DNA of 64,000 nt from Theobroma cacao (Eukaryota; Streptophyta; Magnoliopsida; Malvales; Malvaceae): assembly GCF_000208745.1 (NCBI RefSeq), contig NC_030857.1, forward strand, positions 6,772,226 to 6,836,225. The letters are read 5' to 3'. The position numbers and the translations under genes were made by a program. Below, piece by piece: positions 50,660-62,007 of this stretch; positions within the stretch are counted from its first letter, which is position 1; the number at the start of each line of letters is the position of its first letter. The notes beneath the pieces are model-generated. The model worked only from the letters and a program-made list of their open reading frames with translations. It was not told the DNA's origin and searched no databases.

Positions 50660-51530
50660 AATAGAGAATATTTTTGAAACAAAAAAAAAATTCTCATAAA
50701 AAACTGACGTATTTAGAAAAAAAAAGAAATAGCTTCTTTATCGAGTTTTTCTTGAAGCTTTGTGTTTAAAGCTTCTCAAAATTCTAATTAACTAGACTTT
50801 TACTTTTAAAAAGTAGATAGACTGAAAAAAAATTAAACCAAAATAGATGCTAATAATTTTATATGTTTATAAATTCTTTTAACGTCTAAGACCTTTTTAA
50901 TTTTATAAAAATTTTATCAAAACAACAAATTTGCATTTGAAAACATACAATAAGTGTTTTTGTTTCACATAAAATCAAGTATTTATTATGATTTTACATG
51001 TTTATAAATTTTTGTCACAAAAAGATTTTATTTTTTTACAAAAAAACTTATTAAAATAAAATATTTACGTTGAGACTTTTTTTTTTCGTTCAAAACCACT
51101 TATAAATGCATCCTACAAAAAACACTTTATTTTCATCTGAAAAAACCAATCAATGTAGAAAGTTGCAATAGATAATATGAAATAATTACTTTTATTTCGT
51201 ACAAAACCACTTATTCCTTTGTAGTATTACATGGCAAGAAGCAATTTGTAATAGCAGCAGCAGTGATACGAATAAAAAAGATATAAAAAGAAAAACAGTG
51301 AACAGCTTATACTTGATCCTGTTGACAAGAATTTCATAATGAAAATGTCTTCAAGTATGTATACAGTATACAATTCAAATTCTTCACTAACTCAGCCGAA
51401 TCAATGTTGCTTTTCCCAAAACTGTGAGCAAAATGAAGATCCTATTCCTAAGCTACAAAATCACCATTTACATCTAACTTCATCCAACAGAGTATTGGAA
51501 GGCACCTGTATACCGGGATGGTATCCATTG
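50660..51530. other. Low-complexity A/T-rich region
   Basis: About 0.9 kb with many A and T runs and no supported gene. It may hold the far end of the Myb/SANT-like element, but no matching terminus is visible. Confidence 0.45.
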
Positions 51531-51532
51531 GG

Positions 51533-52315
51533 CTATTTGCTCAAATCTTGGAAAAACTCCTGAGGTATTGATGCAGGGCAGTACTTCTTTGCCACAAATT
51601 TGTACTGATGCAGATGAAAATATGTCAGACTATTAAAACTTTAAAACAACGAATAAGATTGACATAAAACTAAGCAACCTGCAACTCAGCAAGTTACCAA
51701 AATCTGTTATTTACCCTTTTATAGTGAAGGTGAACTTATTAATTCAGTATGGGACAAGTTTCAGTTCTTGCATCAACCGCATATTCATTTGGTGGATCAT
51801 ATTATTTGGACCCTTATCATACTGAAAACTTGGACCAACCACAGTATTATAGTAAAACTCTTGCCCGGGGAAGATGGAGAACCTACTCACTTTATGCTGA
51901 CTGTAATTTTCTCTGATTGCTGGCAAATTAGCACGACCACCATTACGACAGAGATGATGCAGTGACTTCACACAGTCACGCATATCAGAGGGCTGGTACA
52001 GTGTGTAATGTTCCAAAATAGAGTCATATGCAGCAGGTAAAAGAAGTAAACAAATATTACCTAATAGAAGCTATACAAAAGTAGAACAAATTAATAAGCA
52101 TCAGAAAAAGAACATATAATCTGAATAAGTTGGTATAGAACAAATAAACTTTCCGTGGGACATACCCAAGGTTTCTTTGTAGGAGAGACTATAAACTTGG
52201 CCAAGAAAGCAGCAGAAGCAGCTATGAGCGATGGAGCATAATGAAGCATAGTGTACTCAAGAAGTGACAACTCCACAATATAGTTGGCCAAACATTCAAA
52301 CTGCATCGATTGAAC
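51533..52315 (-). pseudogene. A1-type cyclin, 3' fragment (last three exons only)
   Basis: Minus-strand exons: 52315-52166 (VQSMQFECLANYIVELSLLE to PTKKPW), about 52022-51891 (HYTLYQPSDMRDCVKSLHHL to YSQHK), and 51604-51533 (YKFVAKKYCPASIP to LSK stop). This is the cyclin C-terminal box of plant CYCA1. The N-terminal half, with the destruction box and the main cyclin box, is absent. Just upstream, at 52528, the duplicated NRAMP segment begins. The acceptor expected before the middle exon lacks an AG (TGCATATG/ACTC), so splicing is also broken. A-type cyclins activate CDKs in S/G2 or meiosis, but this relic cannot make one. Confidence 0.85.
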
Positions 52316-53422
52316 CTACAAAAGGCAGGCATATATTACCATCATCAGTTACTGTGGTTTTGATATCATTAGTAAACAGAGGATTGCTAACAAAGCATGA
52401 TGGCTTGAACCAATGGAGTGATTCCCATATCCAATTATATCCTTTAACTAGGGAAAAAACAAATGAAACAACCACATCTGCTGGGCAGATTAATGTTCTT
52501 GTCTACTAGTATTGGCAGATTAATTAAATTCGGATTTAATTATGAATTCTTGAGATTAATTACCAAAAATTAATTTTGTATAATAAATTATTTACAAAAT
52601 TTTAGAATATCCCAACAGAATCAGAATGGCATCTAATTTGTGTTTTATCTTGCTCGGTATACTCTTCACATATGGATTTTTTTTCACTTTTTTATTTTTA
52701 TTTTTGTTTTCTTCTGTGATAGATCAACTGATCAAGTACAGCTGTACAGGCGGATTCCTGAGGCATGGAAAGCGCCTGCGTCATGAATCATGGTTTTAAT
52801 TGTTTTATGTTTCTCTTTTTTTTTTTTTTTTTATAAAGAAACTGAGTTGGTTTCAACGTGAATCATGGTGTTTTTTATTTTAGTAGTATTTTTTTATTTT
52901 ATAAATAGAAGTGATTCAGTTTGATTCTATCAACTCAGTGGACTTAATATTTTATGCATACTAATTTATAGTTGCTAGTAAACTAGTACCACATGATGAT
53001 GCGTCACAGAGTAGAATTCAGAAAGATTGAGGTCAGCTATTAGATTACAAAAATGAAATAAACAGGAGATCATCTTTATTCATTAACTTAATACGCTATA
53101 AACAAGAAAGAAAAAGAAAGGGGAAATATGACCATACTAATTAGATTATCGCTTTTCATTATTTCTTCCTGTGCAACTATTAGACTTAGTTTTCACAGCA
53201 AAACTTAACAACTCTTTTTTTTTTTTTTCTTTTTTTGGGAAAGAGAGGTTACACATGCAAATACTATCAAAACCTGAGAAACAGAAGGAATCTAGTCATA
53301 ATTTAACTTCCGACAGGCTTCGAAACATCTTCATCGTACAACTCCCTAAGCAGACAAGCTGCTTTATCATAGTTTAACAGCTTAGTTGGTAATTGGACTT
53401 GATTTGAGAGATTAAAAACCAC

Positions 53423-53786
53423 CTACTCTGGCAGTGGGATGTCAGCTAAATCCTGCCTGTAAGGGACATTGTCTGCCCGGAAGGACCCGTCAAGGTTGCT
53501 AAGCCCACTCTCCATCCGAGCTTGGGCAGTTGGGTCGTTCTTGTCGGGCTCGATATATGTTACAACAGTGTCCTTTCGGAAGGTTAGATAGATGACTGAC
53601 AGGATGTAGATGGCCATTAGAGGAAACACGATGATTCCGATGAAAACATTTCCGACTTTTGGTAAATCATTGTGAATCAACCAACCTACAAAGGCTGTGC
53701 TCAAGTAATAGACGTTGATACCGATGATTCCAAGGCCTAGTATCCATGAAATCACAATGATCTGCAAACAAGTATGGTCAGCTACA

Positions 53787-53827
<41 letters not shown>

Positions 53828-56800
53828 GTAAACCAGAACAGGATAATAAATTACAAAAAGGACAGAAAGTGCTATACTGTTACTCACATATATAGAATTC
53901 TTGTACGGTCCCATCTTGGTTGAGCTGCTACTGAATTTCAGAAGTGGGATGAGAGCAAATGGCAGCTCAAATGATAGAATCATCTGCAAAATTTGTTATG
54001 ACAATTACAATTAGTTTAGCTTAAAACATGGATTCTGGCTCGAATATTGGAAAATCAATCCTAGTTATTTTCTGACCGATGCAATGATGATTAGTCTACC
54101 GGCCCCTTGAGATCCACCAATGATGGACACAATAAGACTGGGTGTAATGGCAATGCTCCTAGTCATTAAGTTCCTCACCCATTTCTTCATTTTAAGATCC
54201 AAGAAGCCCTGAAAGAAATATAAATGATATAGATTAAGTGTCAATAAATTAATAACTAAGCTCTCCAATATTTAAGGTTCATCTGCAAGACCTGCATGAT
54301 AAATTGTCCTGCATAAGTGCCTGTAATTGTAGAGCTTTGCCCCGAGGCAAGAAGTGCAACGGCGTAAAGGGTTGAGCTAGACTTTCCCAGCACATGCTGC
54401 AGAGGCGAAGTCATAGATTTTGTTTTTTGTTAAGGATTAGTCTCTTAATAGTACTTTTTCATAATGAATTTTAGTACTAGTAGTAGGTTGAACCTGGAGC
54501 ATGAAAGAAGCAGAGTCGAGGGTAAGATTGCTGCAACGATCCTGGTCTTCACTAGAGAGATTATCGGCTAAGCAGACGGTGCCCGTCACCGAGACAACCG
54601 CTACGTTGATCAAAAACGCCACAAACAAGGCGAAGCCGCTCTCCATCAGGAAATATCTACACGCAGCCTGACCAAATTAAAGACAACAAACAGAAGCTAA
54701 GCACAGGAATAAACCAGAACTAGAGCATTACAACTTCATAGCAATTGTTTTTTGTGATTTTTTTTTATTTTGTTTAAATGAGATCATTTTGGCTTACATT
54801 GATGCCACGAACAGAGTTGGGTACTTTTCTGGAGAGCACGAGAGCAGAGTGGAGAAAGAGATTGTGCCTGTTCAGAGAAAATGACACGTGGTGTAATTAT
54901 TTATAGCATTTTCTTTATTTTATGCATGATATATAGAAGAGGTGATTGGCCCAAATCTTACGGCATAACAAGCGCGCCCAAGAGGGCAATAGCGTCGCCG
55001 GTGGCTCCTTGGCCGGAAAGCTTGGGCACAAACATGCCCTTTAGAACACCAGTCGCCGGAGGTTTTACATAACTCATTTCCCCAAAGAAACATGCGGCCA
55101 TTACAAAAACCATCACCGCTATCAGCATTTCCAGCTTCCTTATCTGATTAACCAAAACTCAGAGATGATAATTAATCAAAATTTAGACCACGTAAATTAC
55201 TACGTGTTTTCATTTCTTTCATTAATAAACTTTCTTAGATTTTACTATATTGTTTTTGCTTATGAGAGACTTCGTAGTATGTGTTTTATGCATACTGTTT
55301 TGTATTTAGAAAAAAAAAAAAACAAAACAGCAATTTGTGATGGTTCAATATATGATTGGAAGTACTTAGCAATTAATTAGCCCATGTTTAATTTGTGCAT
55401 GATGTCAACTTATGCTAGTCCATTTTGTTTAATAAAGAAGAAAAACCTAATCCACTTATATATATATATATTCATAATTAACCTTGGCAACATTTTCTAT
55501 TACGCCATCAAGAGTCTTTAGCCAATCAAGACTAAAGATTTGGAAGTAGCAGATTGAAGGTTGACTCAATAAAACTACACCTTTAAAAAAAAAAAAACCA
55601 TGGCAACATTTTCTTTAATGAATAAAAAATCATACAACTATCAGTGGATGCAAATTATTCGGGAATGTGAAAGGGTAAAATTAGGAAATTTTTAATAAAA
55701 AATCCAAAATTAAAAAAGAAATTATAACTTGTAATTTTTTTTAATTTATATGGATTAGAACAAGGAATGAAAACTGAAAAAAACTTTCTGAAATAAGCTT
55801 TAGACCTGTAGTATGACAAAGCGAGACTAGGTCAAGCATGAGCCATCATAATCATAATTCTAATCAAGATAAGCTAAACTAAACATATGCCAATCCATAC
55901 TAATCCACACTTTGATTCTGTCACCATAATTCTAAATTTAACAACTTGAAGAAACGTTATAATAAACAAATTGATCATAACCAACAAGTTGAAATATACA
56001 ATTATTTCATTAATTACTTTAATTTCTACTTAATTTAAGTCACGTTTTTTTGGTAATTAGTAGAATCAACACTGTAGATTTTCAGAAAAATTACTTATAT
56101 AGCATATGTAATTTAGCTTATCTTCGTAAGGGAAAACACAAGTAATATGGGTTTAACTATTATACTATGGTAGGAAAACGAGCAAATTTTGCCATTGAAA
56201 TTACATTTTCCTATTCCAAATGGAATGTTCATCAAAATATATATATTTATGTCCAAATATTTATCAAATTATATGTTCCCTTTCCTTTTTTTTAAACATC
56301 TATTTAAAACATTTATTCTTACATTTTATATTAATTTTCATGATTCTTAATTATATTTTTTTGACATTAAATATAATAAAAATATTTTTAAAAAAATTTC
56401 AAATGTTAATATAAAAATCATAAAACTGTATTGAGAAATATCAAGGAAAAAAAAGCACATTTTATGAAAAAGATTGGGGAACACTTTATTTATAAATGAG
56501 ATTTTTTTAAAAAAATTTGACCCAAATGAGAATTCAGATATACAAAGTAGAGTTTGATTACCCCATATCTTTGCAGGCTCAGGAGGAGGAGAGTGCTTAA
56601 ACCAGTGCAGAGAACCCCAGCCCAAACTGGGACATGAAACAGTATATTTAATGCAAAGGCTGTCCCAATCACTGCCACAAATTAAATGCATCAAAACAAG
56701 TGGTCAACATGTGTAAGCATAAACCAGGAAAGTTACCTGTTTCTTAATTTTATATTGTTTGAACTATGATTTTGCCTTTAGATTGAATTAATTTCATTTA

Positions 56801-57915
56801 ATTTGTATATATTAATTCTAATTGTGTGTAAGTATATGAGTATTTAGTTCATTGATTAATTTATGATTTCTTATTTAAAAAAACAGAATTTGAATCTCTT
56901 TTTTTAATTATAAAAGAAAAGAATTCTGATTGTGTGCAAGTTTATTTGATTTAAAGTTCATATCACATGCACACTTCTTTTGGTAAATCAGTGGACAATT
57001 TGGTAACCGAAATAATTAAACACCTTCAGGAATATCAGCAGCTATGACAGCAAGCTCTGCAAGCAACCACAGGCAATATTTGATCAATACTGGGTACTCA
57101 GCCTTGCACAATTCTGATAAGTGCTTGCCTGAAAGAAAGAAGTAATTCAGAACAGGGTAAGTGTCTAAGTTAATTATATCAGAAATGAAGTTCATTAATT
57201 ATTAGAATGATCAGAGATACTTAATTAATTACCAGTGCTGACTCCAAGATTAGCAGCAAGAGACTGGATTATGAGAGCAAACACTAATCCAATTAACACC
57301 ACCCACAGTAGCTGAAATTTGCAAGATATTCTTGCAGTCAATCATCTCATTGTATATCATTATTCACTTGTTAAAAATTGAGTAACCAATCTCTTTAGTT
57401 TACCTCATATCCATGGTTGGCTCCTGCTTGCATATCAGTTTCCACTGTGACATGCATGACACCATAGAGATGATGATCATAATCAAGTCGCAGGCACAGA
57501 AAAAAGATTTGAGGGATGGAAGGAGGGAGAAGGAGTGAGAGGACTTACGGTTGCCAGGATCAAGATAAGCTAATGAGACAAGGAAACCAGGGCCTACAAA
57601 TGACAAAAACTTTCTCCATCCAGGTTTCTGAACATCAAAGAGATCGATCAGAATTAAACCAAATGAGTAGAAAACAAGAAGTGCAAATATACAAACGAAC
57701 TCAGGCTAGCTATGAATCAATGAAAGCATCAAATTTTAAAAAAGAAACCAGACCTCATGATCTGGGTCATGATTATGATCACTGTTTTTGTTGTCGTTAC
57801 TAGGGAAGGATTCCGGGGTGCTTCCCTCCACATTGACAGCAGCTATACGGTTGCTCCCTCCACCCCATGATTTTGGAAGTGCAAGATCAGTCGCTTGCTG
57901 CTGCAAACTTCCCAT
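53423..57915 (-). CDS. NRAMP-family divalent metal transporter, copy 2 (canonical DPGN)
   Basis: Thirteen exons on the minus strand: 57915-57754, 57627-57549, 57444-57404, 57311-57233, 57128-57024, 56671-56562, 55143-54962, 54867-54798, 54667-54494, 54396-54292, 54208-54077, 53983-53888, 53761-53423 (TAG); 1674 nt, 557 aa. Every exon has the same length as in copy 1. Family motifs are canonical: LDPGN in TM1 (Asp77 and Asn80 as ligands), [24 protein letters not shown] in TM6 (Met252), and [11 protein letters not shown] in TM10. The expected role is proton-coupled uptake of Mn, Fe or similar ions across the plasma membrane or an endomembrane. The exact ion cannot be told from sequence. Splice sites are consensus. 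By its residues it is the better candidate for the conserved transporter function. Confidence 0.94.
53788..53825. repeat. (AAT)n microsatellite in NRAMP copy 2 intron 12
   Basis: About 12 AAT repeats. Copy 1 has only about four at the same place (29428-29441), so the tract changed length after the duplication. Confidence 0.95.
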
Positions 57916-58385
57916 CACTCTCTTTCTTCACAACAACTATATTGACACACATATTTAAGAAACTTAAACTGTATTTATAGTGCAACATCGCACATTTGTC
58001 CTAAAAGGACAGCATAACAGTCCAGGTTTCTTAATTTCCTTTCTTATCTTCCATACGGCCCTGACACGGTGCTGCTACGTGACGAGTCGCTATCTTTACC
58101 TTAGTAAACAATGATTTTTCACATAGCAAATAGAGCTAAGTTTCTTGTCCCCTTATCACTACCATCGAATTGAAAAACTACAACTTTTTACCTAAATTAT
58201 TTGATACTTGTATTTTTTTTAACCTCAATTAATTTTTTAAACTTTATGAGTGGGATAAATTGTTGTCATACACCTTCATTTAATTATATTAATTTTTAAT
58301 TTTTTTTAAACGTAATTTGATGTGAACAACTTTTTAACTTTTATCTCTTATGAAATTTAACGACTTTATTATTAATGTATAAATG
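57916..58385 (-). promoter_or_regulatory. Upstream region of NRAMP copy 2, longer form
   Basis: Contains about 125 bp (58067-58192) that copy 1 lacks, including ACGTGACGAGTC, an ACGT-core sequence that can bind bZIP factors. Whether it works as a promoter element is not shown. Confidence 0.45.
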
Positions 58386-58506
58386 TAATTAATCTTAAGG
58401 TTTTTTTTTTATAATTAAGGGAGGAGGGATTCGAATCCTACTCTTTAGACAAGGGATCATACACCAATCAATGAATTAAATACTCGGATGCATAATTAAC
58501 CTTAAG
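58386..58506 (-). mobile_element. tRNA-derived SINE with 14-bp target-site duplication
   Basis: The flanking repeats TAATTAATCTTAAG (58386-58399) and TAATTAACCTTAAG (58493-58506) enclose 93 bp. Read on the minus strand, the insert has an A-box-like TAATTCATTGATTGG, a B-box-like GGATTCGAATCC and a poly(A) tail (plus-strand poly-T at 58401-58410). This is the layout of a tRNA-derived SINE. The site is empty of it in NRAMP copy 1. Confidence 0.7.
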
Positions 58507-58898
58507 ATTAATCTTTGTTACATCCACAAGTATTATCTGAACTAAATTTATTGCCATGTAGGTGGCATTGCACATAATTGTTCAAATTAATGTTTCACTA
58601 AAGGAAAGAGTAAAAGAAGACAGAAAGAAGAAAATCAAAGGGTAAAATGAGAAATTGTTTAGTCTCATTGACCTCTAAAACAAAATGTTTGACCTATAAC
58701 ACTAGGATTTGAATACACCTTTGTTTGAGAAAATTAGTAGCTAATTAATCTGTTGTGACCAAACAAGAACACTACCACATTAGTTCATTTCTAACAGTGA
58801 CATGGGCCATGCCATCTTCTTTTCTATCCAAGCCACCATCTCAACCGATCCAGCTTCAATTGTTTTTTCAAAGTGTGAACAGAATTTAGAAATGGTGA

Positions 58899-60825
58899 TG
58901 CATGGTGTGTGTATGTACATATGGAGACCGTAGCTGCAACCTTTCTGGGTCACCAATCCATAATCTTAACTTATTTTTATCTTTAAGGAGGGAGAGACCC
59001 AAAATAGTTTGAAAACAAAAAAGGCAACTAAACATTGGACAGAGGTACGAGGCAGGAACCACACCTCTTGTAATGTTTGTTCAGGCACATGGATGGTCAT
59101 GGGACAAGACATTCACCATAAAAGCTTGGTTTACACATTTGTTAATATTAATTTGTTTAATCTGGTGAAAATTGTATTCCGTTGAATTAACGGCAGAGTC
59201 ATAAAAATACATATGATTCAACTTTGATGATGAATTGTCTCACAATAAATAAGGGAATAAAGGTGAGAATCCTTATATCTTTGAAGTACAATTAACATCA
59301 TCTTGTTGAGGCTGAGAGAGTGAATGGGTTTAAACTCATACCCTGATTCATTACCCCATATATATATATATATTCTAGTACAAGTCAATATTAAGTGTTT
59401 TGTAGGACTTATCTCCCCGTTGGTTTGGATCTATTTTTGTTTCAAGAATATTGGAAATCTAATTAGGAAAGCCCAAAGGATTATTAAAATGTAAATGTGT
59501 ACTAGTCTTTGTCATCCAATATAAATAACAATTGAGGACAGATGTGGCTAACTACTGGTCTTAAGAAGAAAACCCTATGATGATTCTCCAGTTTTGTAAG
59601 GAGTTATAGTCACAGAAATGGTTTAGACTCAATTTGAAATGGGTTTCTGTTGAATTGCAAAACTAGTTGGGGTTCACCACAAAGAAAGGTTTTTCGCTTC
59701 ATTTCGTTAAGTAGACAAAGTTCTTTACTTGTAAATTTGTATTCAAACACTATGTAAACCGAACTGGAGCTGAAGCTGAAGGGGCTTGGTCCATGCTCTG
59801 TTCGTCCGTTCCATCATCAAGGCATCATCAAGGCAAAAACAATTCCAAACCCAACGGTGTGCGTCCCATGCCGTGCATGCTTCCAGTCGCGTTCATTGGT
59901 TCACAACACAAGAATCTGGCTGCCTTACTTTAATAAAGAAACAAGAAGTAAACGTTGCCCATTTTAGTTAAACCAAACCCTTTATTTTATTGTATAATTC
60001 CATTGACTCCAACATCGATCATGCATCATTTGAATATAATATAAGAAGTGGAAATGATGATATAATTAAGTTAATTTCCTGTCTATATTGAAGTGGTGGT
60101 CCTACTCATCATCTTTTTGCTCAGCATTTAACTAAACTATGAGCATACAACAAGTAAGAACCATGTCACTTTGATTAAAAAATGAAACAAATTGCTTGTT
60201 TCAGCAAGCATTAGGTTGGTATGTTACAAATGGCAAATGAGAGGGACATTTCCCAAATCTTCCGTATATGCAAGAATTATATTTTTCCAGAAAAAGGCAG
60301 ATGTATGTTATCGATGATCTGTAACAAAAAACAAAAAAACAGAGCAATGGCTAACAACAATAAGCCATTTTACCAGAGATGATTAATTTGTAAGACGTAT
60401 GCATGGTTCAGTAAGCAATCGATGCAACAATTGTGGGAATTGAGAATGAACAAGGTTTAATATGTTAGCTAGATTGGATGTAAAATAAAAAGTGATGAAA
60501 AAAACAAATAAAGAGGAGCTAGCAGACCCATTGTAACCGTTCAGATAATAAGGAGTTCATTAGAAGCTTGTGTGGTGCATTGGAATTTATTGCAGAGTAG
60601 GAAATTGGCGAGGGGCAAAGCAGTGAAACCTGCTATCATCAAGAAAGCAGAATTATAACTTAATTCCCTTTGAAATTTAAAATCCATACTATCAAAATGC
60701 TACATGATTTAGGGGGGAAATAAGAAAGAAAGAAACATTAACACCTTTCTATTCCCATTTCGGCACTTGCATTTACTATTTTTCCTCCTATTCCAGGACC
60801 CGCTAGCATATTATCAAAGCCCAGT
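58899..60825. other. Intergenic region right of the duplication
   Basis: About 1.9 kb without a recognised gene. The short open frame near 59786-59971 has no visible domain. The right part is the 3' flank of the minus-strand glycine-rich gene. Confidence 0.5.
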
Positions 60826-61137
60826 TTAGCAAACACCACCACCTCCTCCACAACCACCGCCTCCTCCACCACCACCGCTGCTGCCACAGCCACCCATGCC
60901 ACTGCAACTGCCAGTCCCACATGCACAACCAGTAGTCATGCCGCTAGCACCTACTGCAGTAATGGTGACGCCTGGATTAGCACCACCTCCAAGTCCTCCA
61001 CCAGTCCTGTGGCCTTCAGGGTTGACACCCACGCCTTTGCTTTTCTTGATCATGCATTCGAAGCAGCAAATGAGCAGGAAAAATAATGTCACAAGGACAG
61101 AAATAAAGGAGATAGCACATATGTAAACTGTGTCCAT
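60826..61137 (-). CDS. Small glycine/cysteine-rich single-pass membrane protein, function unknown
   Basis: 103 aa from the ATG at 61137 to TAA at 60826. An N-terminal hydrophobic helix (YICAISFISVLVTLFFLLIC, residues about 5-24) is followed by a short basic linker (MIKKSKG). The C-terminus is Gly/Cys-rich (GCACGTGSCSGMGGCG, then a poly-Gly run with Cys, ending VC). It may be a signal anchor with an extracellular or cytosolic metal- or lipid-interacting tail, but I do not recognise the family. An upstream TTGCTTGCAG at about 61172-61163 could be an acceptor for a 5' UTR intron. The frame continues upstream without an ATG, which supports the chosen start. Confidence 0.6.
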   Translation of the reverse strand: MDTVYICAISFISVLVTLFFLLICCFECMIKKSKGVGVNPEGHRTGGGLGGGANPGVTITAVGASGMTTGCACGTGSCSGMGGCGSSGGGGGGGGCGGGGGVC

Positions 61138-62007
61138 CTCTCTTCCTAAACGATTCTCTCTTAGTTTCTTTTCTGCAAGCAATAAGATATGTGACACATC
61201 ATAGGGTGAAGAAAAGAGCACATAAAATGGTCAGTTTCAAAGGGTACTCAAAGAGTGATGACTACCTTGATGAAGCCAACCAAACCATTCTAACAGTAGA
61301 AATTTTGACGGAACAGAGGGAGCAGATTCTTTGTGCATTAAAAATTGAAAATGACAAACTTTAATCAAGGAATTGAAGTAATGATCCTAAAAAAAGTAAT
61401 TTGGAATAGCTTAGACTTTCTGCTTATGTTTCTCAACATATGTACAGTTAACTGGGATCTCCTCTTTTATAAAATTTTTAGAAATTGAATTGTTTTCAAC
61501 TATGCCATTAACCCATAATTATCATCAAAGGTGTCGACATGAATACCATGTATGGTAAAAGGAATGAGAAAATAGAAAGAAAGGAAGAAAAAAAATGCAA
61601 TGTATAAATATAAAACTTCCAGAAAAACCACTTGGTTGAAATTCTTGTAAACCATTTTTTTGTAGTATACAAGTTCACACGCTAGACGGATAACTTGGAA
61701 GCAGGACCATTCAACAGAAAATACTATTCAACAGAAAATACTATAAAATATCAAAAAGCATGATCACCAAAAAACAGGAAATTATATGTTTACAGTAAGT
61801 ACAACTGCTTATAGCTTTAAACTTAGAAGTCTCAAACAAAAAACCAGCCTTGTGAAGCAGAAAGTGAATTCAATTCATTCTGTAATAATACTTACCACAA
61901 GAGTGCCCCAGCAAACAACTAAATCCTTCTTGTTTGCGGTGCTTTACATAGTTGAGCATAATTAGCTTTTCCCGAAAATTAAGCTTCCTCAACAATCCTC
62001 CTCATTA
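61138..62007. other. Intergenic region between the glycine-rich gene and the PPR gene
   Basis: Both neighbours are on the minus strand, so this holds the PPR 3' flank and the promoter or leader of the small gene. No other feature is recognised. Confidence 0.5.

Larger units (their letters stand above)
52528..58898. repeat. Segmental duplication, right copy (contains NRAMP copy 2)
   Basis: Colinear with 28155-35375, same orientation. It begins ATTCGGATTTAATTATG at 52528 and ends AGAATTTAGAAATGGTGA at 58898. It lacks the Helitron, carries a SINE at the same site, and has about 150 extra bp near 56780-56935 in intron 5. Confidence 0.93.

Noticed and set aside
59786..59971. Plus-strand frame of 61 codons
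   Set aside because: Isolated, no domain, no splice context.
61138..61221. Upstream extension of the glycine-rich protein
   Set aside because: It starts at GTG and crosses a likely splice acceptor; the ATG at 61137 is preferred.
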